Below, one piece after another: positions 11,353 to 19,527 of a stretch of 64,000 nucleotides of DNA. The notes under the pieces are model-generated. The model had not been told where the DNA came from and did not search any database. It saw only the letters and a program-made list of their open reading frames with translations. Numbering within the stretch: the first letter of the stretch is position 1; every line of letters begins with the position of its first letter. Source of the DNA: Protula sp. h YS-2021 (taxonomy: Eukaryota; Annelida; Polychaeta; Sabellida; Serpulidae); the NCBI GenBank assembly GCA_949752745.1, contig OX457029.1, positions 10,951,511 through 11,015,510 of the forward strand, read 5' to 3'. The position numbers were made by a program, and so were the translations under genes.

Positions 11353-11359
11353 AAGGGGG
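11348..11359 (+). promoter_or_regulatory. TATA box overlapping the PolB stop codon (Polinton A)
   Basis: TATAAAAGGGGG includes the PolB stop (TAA at 11350-11352) and lies about 52 bases before the ATG of the PC4-like gene at 11410. The same stop-in-TATA arrangement occurs at the homologous place in Polinton B (49814-49821). Confidence 0.7.
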
Positions 11360-11409
11360 AGGTCCTCCAACGTAAGAGTTATTTGAGGTGTGAACATTGA
11401 AGCGTGAAC

Positions 11410-11778
11410 ATGGAACGTGAAAGTCGTAAAAGATCTGCAACTGATATGGATACTCTTGCAGATACAGTGAAAGACTTAAAAGTGAAAAATCCTACCACTA
11501 CCATCAAGAAATTGAAAGTGGAGACGACGGCGACGACAGCACCAACACCACAGTCGTGGGATGGAATGCTTTCTCTAGGAAATGGAAAGTATATCAGGAT
11601 TATGAAACAGAGCAATGAAGGTGTGGTAAACATTCGCAAGTACCTGAGAGATGAGGGGACTGGAAGAAACCGTCCTACGAAAAAGGGAATTTTGCTGACA
11701 ATACCTGAATGGAAAATGTTGAAGAAGCAAGTGAAAGAAGTGGATAAAAGGCTTCGCAGACAAGAAGACAGCGCATAA
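11410..11778 (+). CDS. PC4/Sub1-like ssDNA-binding protein
   Basis: A 122-aa protein. Its N-terminal 45 residues are basic and Thr-rich, including DMDTLADTVKDL. Residues about 50-112 follow the PC4 (p15/Sub1) core: LGNGKYIRIMKQ, then VVNIRKYL, then RPTKKGILLTIPEWKMLK and a final helix. The human family pattern is a beta-sheet with IR-Y, KKGI-L and W-L at these positions; it binds single-stranded or melted DNA. In a Polinton this fits an ssDNA-binding protein for replication or a promoter-melting factor (inference). The start is the ATG at 11410, although the frame extends to a GTG at 11404. The orthologue in Polinton B is at 49388-49759. Confidence 0.75.
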   Translation: MERESRKRSATDMDTLADTVKDLKVKNPTTTIKKLKVETTATTAPTPQSWDGMLSLGNGKYIRIMKQSNEGVVNIRKYLRDEGTGRNRPTKKGILLTIPEWKMLKKQVKEVDKRLRRQEDSA

Positions 11779-11794
11779 CAAGGTGAAAAAAATC

Positions 11795-12166
11795 ATGAAT
11801 GCATACATGTTTAACAATGGTGCTTACCTTACTGTAAATGAGAGGAATGAAGTCATAATAGGTTCTCGAATAAGTTATCATCGGTTTAAACCTGAAGTGT
11901 GGAAAGACTTTAAAAACATACCGCTTGAAGCTGGGTTTGAACGCAGACTTGAAAATAAAGTGGAAGTGTTTGTGACTGAACATGATTCTAACAAACGCGT
12001 GACATTTTGGAGAAATCTTTTACAGGATTATCCAGAAGATTATAAGGCAGTTGTGCCAGATACACCATATACAGATATGATTCACTTTGATATCAAGAAT
12101 TGGCGCGCAATCTTACGATTCCTAGAAGTTATACAACATCCACTGTTTGACATCATCCGAGCATAA
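11795..12166 (+). CDS. Diverged PC4-like protein, paralogue 2
   Basis: A 123-aa protein beginning MNAYMFNNGAYLTVNERNEV. The ATG was chosen over an in-frame GTG at 11783 because the Polinton B orthologue starts at this Met. Two half-domains each end in a W-containing helix (FKPEVWKDF near 36, DIKNWRAILRFL near 100), preceded by beta-rich sequence. That resembles two PC4-type sheets (Y-x-I/F-x-L/I...EW..L). It is much more diverged than the 11410 gene, so the link rests on pattern similarity. It ends GCATAAAAAG, a weak TATA-like string before the next gene. Confidence 0.6.
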   Translation: MNAYMFNNGAYLTVNERNEVIIGSRISYHRFKPEVWKDFKNIPLEAGFERRLENKVEVFVTEHDSNKRVTFWRNLLQDYPEDYKAVVPDTPYTDMIHFDIKNWRAILRFLEVIQHPLFDIIRA

Positions 12167-12217
12167 AAAGATCTTTGCAGAGAAGACAGCCCATAGTTGA
12201 TCTGACTGTTGAACGAG

Positions 12218-12559
12218 ATGGAAGACTTTTTATCGGAATATGAACCAATTACACGTGGATTCTCATATCTGAGAAACTTATGTGATGACATTGTGTTAAG
12301 ACATTTTGGAAAGTATATCATTCTATCCCCTGACGAACAATCCGTGTTGAAAGACCATCTAGAGAAGTTGAGGATACCTGACTTTCTTCTAAAACTCTCA
12401 GAGGATTTAGAAGTGCGTGTGACTGAGAACTCTCTAGACGTGTTTGTACGATTTCGTCAGTATGACGAGCTTGCAGAACGATACGACTACATCACCCTCA
12501 ACACAGTGGAATGGTACGCTCTGTTACAAGCATTGGATTGGAAAGAACCTGACGCTTGA
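12218..12559 (+). CDS. Diverged PC4-like protein, paralogue 3
   Basis: A 113-aa protein that starts at ATG 12218 (the frame extends to a TTG at 12209). Polinton B has MEDDYLMDYEP at the equivalent position. After an N-terminal helical part, it has LEVRVTENSLDVFVRFRQY followed by YDYITLNTVEWYALLQALDW, matching the Y..I-L...EW..LL signature of the family. The next frame begins inside its last 98 bases in the +1 frame. Function is inferred only from the PC4 resemblance. Confidence 0.6.
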   Translation: MEDFLSEYEPITRGFSYLRNLCDDIVLRHFGKYIILSPDEQSVLKDHLEKLRIPDFLLKLSEDLEVRVTENSLDVFVRFRQYDELAERYDYITLNTVEWYALLQALDWKEPDA

Positions 12560-12857
12560 ATTCAAAGAGGAAGGAGTGCAACTCATGCGGGGCACCAAGT
12601 CCATTGAGCTGACACATCCCATGTGTGTTATGGTGATGGACATTGATATAAATGATCATGAATATGAACTGAAACTGTCTGAACACGAAGATGTTAAAAT
12701 GATAAAGTTTGGCAATGGACAGTGCTATGCTAGTTTTCATAGCATTTACAAACGTGGATGTAATGTCTATGATACATATATTAATTTAGATTGGTATGAA
12801 TGGCATTTGTTTATCGATGTATTGAATGGCTTTGAAAATAAGTGTTTTGAAATGTAA
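12462..12857 (+). CDS. Diverged PC4-like protein, paralogue 4 (overlapping +1 frame)
   Basis: The frame opens at a TTG (12444) and its first ATG is 12462, within the preceding gene and in the +1 frame; it ends at 12857. The conserved body starts at about GKNLTLEFKEEG and continues with MIKFGNG-CYASFHSIYKRG and CNVYDTYINLDWYEWHLF. Those are again the two beta blocks and the INL..EW helix of the family. Polinton B keeps the same overlap and the same ATG. Residues before GKNL merely mirror the upstream gene. Translation could begin at this ATG or arise by +1 frameshifting from the upstream gene. Confidence 0.55.
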   Translation: MTSLQNDTTTSPSTQWNGTLCYKHWIGKNLTLEFKEEGVQLMRGTKSIELTHPMCVMVMDIDINDHEYELKLSEHEDVKMIKFGNGQCYASFHSIYKRGCNVYDTYINLDWYEWHLFIDVLNGFENKCFEM

Positions 12858-12880
12858 CTAATTCCTCATGCTATGTTTTG

Positions 12881-12918
12881 AATAAAGAAGAATGTAAAAT
12901 AATGTATAACACAATAAA
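12881..12918 (+). terminator. Polyadenylation signals of the rightward gene block (Polinton A)
   Basis: AATAAA occurs at 12881-12886 and again at 12913-12918, just after the last rightward stop at 12857. They are suitable 3' ends for the PolB/PC4 transcripts. Confidence 0.6.
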
Positions 12919-12946
12919 AAGAAAACTTGTATAGAACTGCCTTGTT

Positions 12947-12952
12947 TTTATT
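12947..12952 (-). terminator. Polyadenylation signal of the leftward gene block (Polinton A)
   Basis: TTTATT on the plus strand gives AATAAA on the minus strand, 137 bases downstream of the protease stop (13089). The spacer 12858-13088 is AT-rich and holds nothing else. The two blocks converge here. Confidence 0.5.
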
Positions 12953-13088
12953 CATATAATAAATGAACATTGACAATTACCACAACTAATACACCATGAT
13001 TAAAATAATGTCTATACACAAAATCCTTTACCTATTATGAATGACATTTACCACACCTTAACTAATAAAACATAGTGATCTATATACA

Positions 13089-13526
13089 TCAATAAAATAA
13101 TGATTTATAATGTCTATATACAAAATCTTTGACTACAAAATCACCATCACTTCTTCTTAATACATCAATGATTTCAAAAGGACTATGTCCTCGAGCTCTT
13201 TGAATTATATAATACACACAATAAAATCCGGATGTAGATGATATCGGTGTTTGTAATGGAATTGAATTAAACATGAAATTAAACTTTAAAAACTTATTCA
13301 AACGACTGTCTATAGGTAAAAGTCCATAAGAGTCAAAATATTCTACAGGGTCTTTGTCATAATATACTGCCACCCAATGCTCTCCTGGCTCATCATGATC
13401 GTCTGTGTTGATGACATAGGCACCGCGTTGTAAAGATGGTAACTGATCCATGGCAAACACACCTTGAAACAAGTCTTTTGTCGCGGCATCATGGGATAGA
13501 ATGGCTTCTATCTGCTTCGTGTTTAT
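13089..13526 (-). pseudogene. Adenain-like cysteine protease (PRO), start codon lost
   Basis: The frame holds the catalytic order of adenovirus-type (C5, Ulp1-like) cysteine proteases: GEHWVAVYY (His), EYFDSYG (Asp) and SGFYCVYYI (Cys). Family role: it cleaves capsid and core precursors during virion maturation. The homologous start in Polinton B is an ATG overlapping the capsid stop (ATGA). Here that position reads ATAA (13526-13523), so ATG became ATA while the capsid stop changed from TGA to TAA. The frame stays open upstream. The first in-frame ATG is 13451, which would drop the N-terminal 25 codons but keep the triad. It may be weakly functional or dead. Confidence 0.75.
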
Positions 13527-14896
13527 GACTGGTAGTCGAATTGAATGCTACGATTTGCACTTATTTCAACAATGTTATCAAATTCAGCATACACTATAAC
13601 ATTGACTGTATTTTGCAAGGCACCAGCAAAATTCATTTCTAGTCGCAAATTGCTATGCTTGATAAGGGCGTAATGATCATCACCATCATAATCAGGTGTC
13701 AAGTCAAACGAAAATAAAGCATAACCTCTAGGCCAATCTTCCCGTTTTATAATGGAACTTTTCTCACCATTCAATCTATCAAAAGATTTGTAAAGCGTTT
13801 CAAAAGCATCAAGATATTTGCTTCGATTTATATCAAGTTTGAGAGGTTTGGATAGGACTGGTTCGCCATCCGTGTAAAGTTGCATATAGTTCAGAAAAAA
13901 ATGATCAAAATTGTATGGATTTCTCAATACTGTTCCAGCAAAGGCTTCATTATAAACCAGTCCAATGACAATACGTTTTGGTAATTGACCTAAAAAGATG
14001 TTATCTTTCACAAAAGATTGAAATCCAGCTGGAATAGCTAACACTTTACACTCTTGTCTAGTAATAATAAACTTAGCAGGACTTTTCATCAATGCATCTG
14101 CATGTCCTAACTGAATACCTGGACTAACCCTCACTTTGCGAATGGTTAAAAACGCATCTCTCACTTCTACTTTATAACCATTATTTGCAGCCAGTAATAC
14201 ATATTCATCTTTTTGTCTATGTAAACGTAATTTCATACTAATACCATTTGGAAGATAGCGATCTTGCTCAAACAAATCTACTCTTAAACCACCTGTAAGC
14301 GTAAACTCACGGCTTAGACGTGTATACAAATAACGATTATGTAAGCCATTATTTCCTGCATCAGCTTTCTCGCCACCTTCAACATTTACATGAAAACCTG
14401 CTACATATCTTTCATAATTACCTCTTTTCACCTCATGACTATTCATTGACCCGGCAGTATCTTTATAGATGAGACGCATAGAGCGCTCAGAATTGAGACT
14501 TTCTTCCGAGTCATGAATGAGATGAGATATAATGCTGGTATAACCATGGGTATTGTTACTATGCGATACCAAACGATCATTTAGAAACAATTCAATATTG
14601 GACCATAACCCATTAAACAAATCATTGATACATGATACATTATCATCAACAACGCATGGTGTTCCATCAGCTTTTACAATGCGACATACAATATGAAGTC
14701 TACTGTTCTTTAAATCAAGATATTCTTCTGTACTCGCAGGAATGTAGAATTCTATTGGAGTGCCCTCTCTAATGGTAGTGAGTGGTTGATAGTCGACATT
14801 ATAACTTTTTTCTACAGCAGTTTGCGTTGGTGGTACGTGAAACCATTCTAATGGAGAAAGGCTACATTCACAAGAATTACTATGAATTAAAGACAT
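13523..14896 (-). CDS. Major capsid protein, double jelly-roll (hexon-like)
   Basis: An intact 457-aa protein starting MSLIHSNSCECSLSPLEWF. It carries PIEFYIPASTEEYLDL and LHIVCRIV near 48-75, NGLWSNIELFLND near 94, and ends SANRSIQFDYQS. Remembered match: the widespread invertebrate F54H12.2-type proteins recognised as Polinton major capsid proteins. The length suits a double jelly-roll subunit. It sits 2 nt from the upstream core gene and its stop overlaps the protease position. The Polinton B copy is broken by an 11-base deletion. Confidence 0.8.
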   Translation of the reverse strand: MSLIHSNSCECSLSPLEWFHVPPTQTAVEKSYNVDYQPLTTIREGTPIEFYIPASTEEYLDLKNSRLHIVCRIVKADGTPCVVDDNVSCINDLFNGLWSNIELFLNDRLVSHSNNTHGYTSIISHLIHDSEESLNSERSMRLIYKDTAGSMNSHEVKRGNYERYVAGFHVNVEGGEKADAGNNGLHNRYLYTRLSREFTLTGGLRVDLFEQDRYLPNGISMKLRLHRQKDEYVLLAANNGYKVEVRDAFLTIRKVRVSPGIQLGHADALMKSPAKFIITRQECKVLAIPAGFQSFVKDNIFLGQLPKRIVIGLVYNEAFAGTVLRNPYNFDHFFLNYMQLYTDGEPVLSKPLKLDINRSKYLDAFETLYKSFDRLNGEKSSIIKREDWPRGYALFSFDLTPDYDGDDHYALIKHSNLRLEMNFAGALQNTVNVIVYAEFDNIVEISANRSIQFDYQS

Positions 14897-14898
14897 GT

Positions 14899-15255
14899 TT
14901 AAAAAATATCTTTCTTATATTTTGTTGATGTTATCCGTTTAGCTGCCTTTCGCCTTCTGACAGGTTTTGCAGGTTGTCCTCTCTTTTGTACTCCTAAGAC
15001 ATCACCAATAACACGTTGTGCTACTCGACCTGTAACATCTTTCGCGACATCTTTCGCAGCCTTTTTAAGATGTGGTGCAACGATTTTAGCCCCTGCCTTA
15101 AGCAGTGGAATAGCTTTGCGAGCCAATGATCCTAATATTGAACCAATACCATCTCCATATTGTATTCGTGCTCCTTTAAATTCTGGTAATTCCCCGCCCA
15201 CTTGACGAAGAAAGTGGTTGCGATATGCTGACGGATCGTGTCTATATGCTTTCAT
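14899..15255 (-). CDS. Small basic virion core protein (adenovirus pX/pVI-like in composition)
   Basis: A 118-aa protein whose ATG overlaps the penton stop (ATGA). This ATG (15255) was chosen over one at 15285 because Polinton B starts here. It has a conserved N-terminus (RNHFLRQVGGELP), YGDGIGSILGSLARKAIPLL forming an amphipathic or hydrophobic helix about 38-60, an Ala/Lys helical stretch, and a strongly basic tail (PVRRRKAAKRI). That layout suits a DNA-condensing or membrane-active internal capsid protein, as in adenovirus cores. No sequence identity to those is claimed. Confidence 0.6.
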   Translation of the reverse strand: MKAYRHDPSAYRNHFLRQVGGELPEFKGARIQYGDGIGSILGSLARKAIPLLKAGAKIVAPHLKKAAKDVAKDVTGRVAQRVIGDVLGVQKRGQPAKPVRRRKAAKRITSTKYKKDIF

Positions 15256-16000
15256 AATGCTTTTGGTCGAAAATGAAGTTTGCATATCACTTTCCCAGTT
15301 TGAAATGACACATTATAACCTGCGTCATCCTTAATATTCATTTCTATTGTGTCAAATTTGGATGTGTTTACAGTGACGTAATGAGGATCTTCATAAGTTT
15401 TCATAATAATATCACCATCATACCCTTCAATGGGAACAGAACGTAGTAAAGGAACATAATAATCTCCAACTACTTGTGGCTCACAAATACTACAATACAC
15501 ATAAAGTGTACAAAATCCATGTTTCACATCGGATTGATGTTCAGCAGGACCGGATTCTCTATACCATCTACCTGGTTTAAATCCTAAAATCTCAGCTAAT
15601 CCAGTAGAAAAGACAATATCATATTCCTCTTTTAAAATAAGAGAAACTTTTCGACTAATTTTATCATACTTTAACCTAATAGGGTTTGCATTAATAGATT
15701 TTTGTAATTCTGCATTTATTGCAGTACATATTTCAGGTATGGTTCTGTAGTAACCATATGGAATATAAACTGGATAAAATACATCTGATGATGATGATCG
15801 ATAATGTAGAGTATAGTCTATTCCTGGCCTCATTGTCGTCCATGTGTGTGGGTATTGAATTTCAGCTAAGGCTACTTCATATTTTCCGTTCAAATATATT
15901 GTACGAGGTAAACGAATTTGATAATTAGACGCCTTATTAGTAGAATAATAGTTCAAACTAGCATTGCTGGGCAAAGTGACGTAAAACTTGTTGACTCCAT
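15252..16000 (-). pseudogene. Minor capsid (penton-like, single jelly-roll) protein, frameshifted at its start
   Basis: The long frame (15974-15252) contains SNASLNYYSTNKASNYQIRL, YEVALAEIQYPHTW, a central region ending FSTGLAEILGF, and the C-terminus VICKLHFRPKAL. This is the conserved minor capsid protein of invertebrate Polintons. The frame opens only at a TTG. The expected ATG (16000-15998, ATGGAGTCAACAAG) is present, but one T of a TTTT run seen in Polinton B is missing here. The ATG is therefore out of frame with the body. A sequencing error is possible. Confidence 0.7.
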
Positions 16001-16049
16001 GATGACTAAATCGTTTATGTGATGTAGATAGACTGAATGTGTATATACA

Positions 16050-16241
16050 TTATGTCTGGCTCACGTCGTCTTCACTGTCTCCATGATCTATATTACTGTC
16101 TCCATGATCTATATTACTGTCTACTACTTCTCCTTGACAACAAGCGCTTACACACCTAATTTTTACAGGAATAGTATTCTTATTTTCATTGTCTTTACAG
16201 CAACACCATAACTGTTTAAACCATGTTAAAAAGTTTCCCAT
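16050..16241 (-). CDS. Small Cys-rich protein with N-terminal acylation motif
   Basis: A 63-aa protein starting MGNFLT, which fits the G-x3-S/T N-myristoylation rule. It is followed by WCCCKD and by the conserved core IPVKIRC-SACCQGE. A duplicated SNIDHGD lies near the acidic C-terminus. The ATG overlaps the 3' end of the upstream gene, as in Polinton B (45274). Possible role: a lipid-anchored virion or membrane protein. This is inferred from the motif and from its position between virion genes. No family name is known to me. Confidence 0.55.
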   Translation of the reverse strand: MGNFLTWFKQLWCCCKDNENKNTIPVKIRCVSACCQGEVVDSNIDHGDSNIDHGDSEDDVSQT

Positions 16242-16816
16242 CCTTCTGGAAACAACCTTTGTTGACGCTGTTTTATCTCTGTTGAAATATCTTCACGAGT
16301 TGTCTTTTTTCCAAAAACAGCTTTTGGGATATTAGCGTCTAAAATTTCCTCAATAAACTGCTTCCACCCCTGCGGCGGTTGTCGTCGTTCTTTTCTGCTT
16401 GTAGCAACCAATGCTTCTTTCAACAAATCAATACTGTTGGAATTCTCAATGACATCTCCAGTTTTCAATACAAGTTCATTTTTATCTGTCCATCTCGTAC
16501 CATGTTTCTTAAGTTCTACCAAAAGTTGTGTTAGTTTTCCATGATATATAGGTTGAAAATAGCTTAGAAACTGTTGCGACTTTTCTGATTTTGCTGTATC
16601 AGATGATGTGACAGACTTTTGTCGTTGTTGTTGTGATTGAATTGTTCGTAAATGACGACCAAGAAGTTGAGACATTTCCATTGCCTTCTAACGAGTTCGT
16701 TTCCCACGTTAAAGTTTATTCACTTTCGATTTGATTTCACCATGTTTTCCCTTCTTTTCCAGCAACATTTTATATTCATATTCAGGAATGAGGACCATTT
16801 TCAAAGTATGTTTCAT
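16226..16816 (-). pseudogene. Conserved Polinton virion-module protein, two in-frame stops
   Basis: Homologous to the 194-aa protein at 44705-45289. From the expected ATG (16816, overlapping the upstream gene's ancestral stop) the frame meets TAA at 16711-16709 and TAG at 16690-16688. It then runs open from ATG 16681 to 16226. Conserved body motifs include MSQLLGRHLRT, YFQPIYHGKLTQLL, NELVLKTGDVI, IDLLKEALVA and KKTTREDIST. Function is unknown; it sits between ATPase-proximal and capsid genes. The 151-aa remnant could still be made. Confidence 0.6.
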
Positions 16817-17137
16817 TTTAGCAGCAACTGAGCTAACAAAGGTAATGCAAATTTAGCAATAGCTCCAATAAATCCTCCTTTCTGATTAACCAAGTTCTTT
16901 TTTCTTTGAAGATATCTTCTTATCTGCTAGAGTGCGAAGGGTATGACGCTCACGCTTGAATTGCTTATACCTTTTTGAGCTTAAGGGTAAATGTCCTCGC
17001 AATATATTCAAACAAATTTCAAACAAGCTAGTTAATTCCTCCTTAGTAGCTTGCTCTAACAAGTATTTACGTCGTTTAGGCCCGCTGCGTGCGAGCAAAT
17101 GAAGAAAAGGTTGATTCGCTTGAATACGTTTAGACAT
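16817..17137 (-). pseudogene. Conserved small basic Polinton protein, C-terminal frameshift
   Basis: Starts MSKRIQANQPFLHLLARSG with its ATG overlapping the ATPase stop (ATGTCTAA). It continues KEELTSLFEICLNILRGHLP and RHTLRTLADKKIS. Compared with Polinton B, two bases are missing after AAGATATC, so the frame stops at 16886. The hydrophobic C-terminus (QKGGFIGAIAKFALP) survives in another frame to about 16817. The family is common in invertebrate Polintons; the role is unknown, possibly core or membrane-active. Confidence 0.6.
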
Positions 17138-17789
17138 CTTGACTGCGAATGGTTAAGTGACTTGGTTCTTGCTCATACACTACTTTATCAACATATACGT
17201 AATGTGTATCTTTTGGTAAAATGCCTGTACGAATACGTAGTTGATCATTTGTCTTCGGCTTCAAGTCAATGAATAAATAGCCATGAGGTTTGCTTGTAGC
17301 ATCTTGATAGGCTTCTATGAGAAAATGAGATTTTCCAGGATACATTTGTCGCGCTAATGTACTTATTTGTTGACTATCTCTAGGATTTTTAAACAGAATG
17401 ATGTAATGTGTATTCAAACTAATATTTCGCATTTCTCTACCATGATGAAATAAATTATGCACAATAAAAATAATGCTGAGATTTTGATGGCTGCTGCCTA
17501 CACTAAAGAGGCGTGTCATACGCTCATCACTATGACATTTAGTAATTAAGTCATCTATGATGAGTAAGTTTGGTTTTTTCGGGTAAAAGCGCTCTTCAAT
17601 GTCGTCTGGAATGCCTTGGTAAAATTCTACACCTTTCATTCCCTTGTACAAAAGTTGATCTGCTGCATAGAGCCATAAAATGGTTTTTGGAGAGGGTTTA
17701 ATTAAATTTTGTTCTAGAATTTCCTTCACCAGAGAAGTTTTACCACTGCCTGTAGGCCCAGAGACCAAACATGTGAATGGATGCTTCAT
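17130..17789 (-). CDS. Genome-packaging ATPase (FtsK/HerA-type, A32-like)
   Basis: A 219-aa protein from ATG 17789, which overlaps the integrase stop (AAATGA). A longer TTG start was rejected. Walker A is GPTGSGKTS (residues 10-18). Walker B is NLLIIDDL near 80, followed by TKCHSDERM and a sensor-like SIIFIVHNLFHHG. Its family pumps DNA into capsids. It is intact in both Polintons. Confidence 0.85.
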   Translation of the reverse strand: MKHPFTCLVSGPTGSGKTSLVKEILEQNLIKPSPKTILWLYAADQLLYKGMKGVEFYQGIPDDIEERFYPKKPNLLIIDDLITKCHSDERMTRLFSVGSSHQNLSIIFIVHNLFHHGREMRNISLNTHYIILFKNPRDSQQISTLARQMYPGKSHFLIEAYQDATSKPHGYLFIDLKPKTNDQLRIRTGILPKDTHYVYVDKVVYEQEPSHLTIRSQDV

Positions 17790-18173
17790 TTTTGAATGTC
17801 TGTTTCTTTTACCCAACTGTTAAATTTCTTTGGCCAGCCTAACCACTTGACAAATAATTCTTTTACACCTCGCCTTTTTCGTGTTTTCAAGACCTGTTCA
17901 ATTCTGTAGATGGATTCAATATCTTTTGTAACAGCTTGCAATTCTTCTTCATAGAAATGACCATCAATATCTTCGTCTAAAAAGTCTTTCACACGATATA
18001 GGTGTATTCCTTGCTTCTTATAACGATGTGTGATAATGAACACTTCTTGTGTCCATTTTATATGATAATCTCGTTGAAACGTATATTTCAAGTGAGAAAT
18101 GCGAACATGTTGACCAATTTTAAATTTGTAAGGTTTTTTCTTCTTCTTTGGTTTCAATTTCAATTTGTCTACA
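17786..18173 (-). pseudogene. Integrase, C-terminal fragment with chromodomain
   Basis: This is the 3' part of the integrase gene, separated from the rest by the Tc1 element. It shows a Lys-rich stretch and KFKIGQHVRISH (SH3-like post-catalytic fold). Near the end is a chromodomain: ELFVKWLGWPKKFNSWVKE. Chromodomain integrases bind modified histones to steer insertion. The stop overlaps the ATPase start. With the transposon present this part is not joined to a start codon. Confidence 0.85.
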
Positions 18174-18175
18174 TA

Positions 18176-19525
18176 CAGTCAATGGACAAAATTGTTCGTC
18201 ACCTTGTACGAGTTCGCATTGGGTACCGCATGTGTTCTATATTAGGGCGTTGTATTTTAATACTTGACAACGTAATTGTTACGTCATGAGTGACTGTATC
18301 CATAGTAAAATCAATGCAGATTACGTTCTTATAAGTATTGTGACAAGTTGTTTTGATTTTACATGTAAAATTTTAGCATATAAAGATGGCTTCCGGTAGG
18401 AAGGAATATGGAAGTGAACTAAAACAAAAAATTGTAGAAAGTTATAAACACAACAGAAATACTTCAGAATTGGCAAGAATTTTTAATATACCTCGGACTA
18501 CAATTTGTAGTATTTTGAAAAAATTTGAAAAACAAAAAGGTGTTGAAAATCGTACTGGGAGAGGAAGGAAAAAATTATTTACTGAAAGAGACAAAAACCA
18601 ACTTTCCCGGATCATTAAAGCAAATAGAAGACAAAGTTTGGTGGACATAACTGGTGTATTTAATGAACAAAAATCACATAAATTTTGTACTAGAACTATC
18701 AGAAGAAATATTAATAGTTTAGGGTATCAACGGAGGTCCAGCAAAAAACAATGCTCAGTTACAGATGTCAACAAGACAAAAAGAATTAAATGGTGCAAAG
18801 AAAGAAAACATTGGTCAGTTGCTGGACAGTGGAAAAATTGGATTTTTAGTGATGAAAGTCAAATAGTTTTGGGAAGTGATAACCGTATTTATGTTTGGAA
18901 AAAAGGCGACGAAAAGTACAACCCCCAACTCGTGTGCCCTACACCTCGTCACAGAATTAGTTTAATGGTCTGGGGATGTGTTACCTATCAAGGGATAGGA
19001 ACAATTACCAAAGTTGAAGGTACAATAAATGGTCAAAAATACATAGATATACTGGACGAAAACCTTTGGCCTGTAATTGCACAGCATTTTCCTCAAAACA
19101 ATTATGTATTTATGGATGACAATGCACCGGTTCACAGGGCTCGAATTGTACAAAATTTTGTAATGGAAAACAATATCAGTACGACAGAGTGGCCAGCACA
19201 ATCCCCAGATTTAAATATAATAGAAAATATGTGGTTATATATCAAAAGAAAGCTGCAAGAAGCCGTAAATCGAATACACAACCAGACAGAGCTAATGGAT
19301 GAAATCAGATACATCTGGGAAAACACACCACAAACCCGAATTCAAAGTTTATACAACACTATTCCCGATCGTATTTCGGAAGTAATAAAAATGAAGGGCA
19401 ATTTGACCAAATATTAAGGTAAGACAATTTTCTATTGCATTACCAGAGGATATTGAATTCAGAATGAAAACAATACCAATGGGCCGCCATTTTGTAAAAT
19501 GACGAACAATTATGTCCATTGACTG
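18176..19525 (+). mobile_element. Tc1/mariner element inserted in the Polinton A integrase gene
   Basis: 1,350 bp beginning CAGTCAATGGAC and ending with the inverse. The terminal repeats match for about 27 bases with one mismatch. TA dinucleotides flank it at 18174-18175 and 19526-19527, the established Tc1 target duplication. It lies in the integrase between SKVWKYMY and the Lys-rich linker. Its transposase frame is complete, so it may be recent and possibly active. Confidence 0.95.
18386..19417 (+). CDS. Tc1-family transposase (DD34E)
   Basis: An intact 343-aa protein. The N-terminal half has two helix-turn-helix units (SELARIFNIPRTTICSIL near 29-46 and TRTIRRNINSLGYQRRS near 108-124), with GRGRKK between them. 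The catalytic triad is D156 (IFSDESQ), D245 (FMDDNAPVH) and E280 (IIENMWLYIK). There are 34 residues between the second Asp and the Glu, the Tc1 spacing. WPAQSPDLN precedes the Glu as in Tc1. It cuts and pastes at TA sites. Confidence 0.95.
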   Translation: MASGRKEYGSELKQKIVESYKHNRNTSELARIFNIPRTTICSILKKFEKQKGVENRTGRGRKKLFTERDKNQLSRIIKANRRQSLVDITGVFNEQKSHKFCTRTIRRNINSLGYQRRSSKKQCSVTDVNKTKRIKWCKERKHWSVAGQWKNWIFSDESQIVLGSDNRIYVWKKGDEKYNPQLVCPTPRHRISLMVWGCVTYQGIGTITKVEGTINGQKYIDILDENLWPVIAQHFPQNNYVFMDDNAPVHRARIVQNFVMENNISTTEWPAQSPDLNIIENMWLYIKRKLQEAVNRIHNQTELMDEIRYIWENTPQTRIQSLYNTIPDRISEVIKMKGNLTKY

Positions 19526-19527
19526 TA

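Noticed and set aside
18002..18289. 95-aa frame across the Polinton/Tc1 border
   Set aside because: Antisense of the integrase fragment running into the Tc1 terminal repeat.
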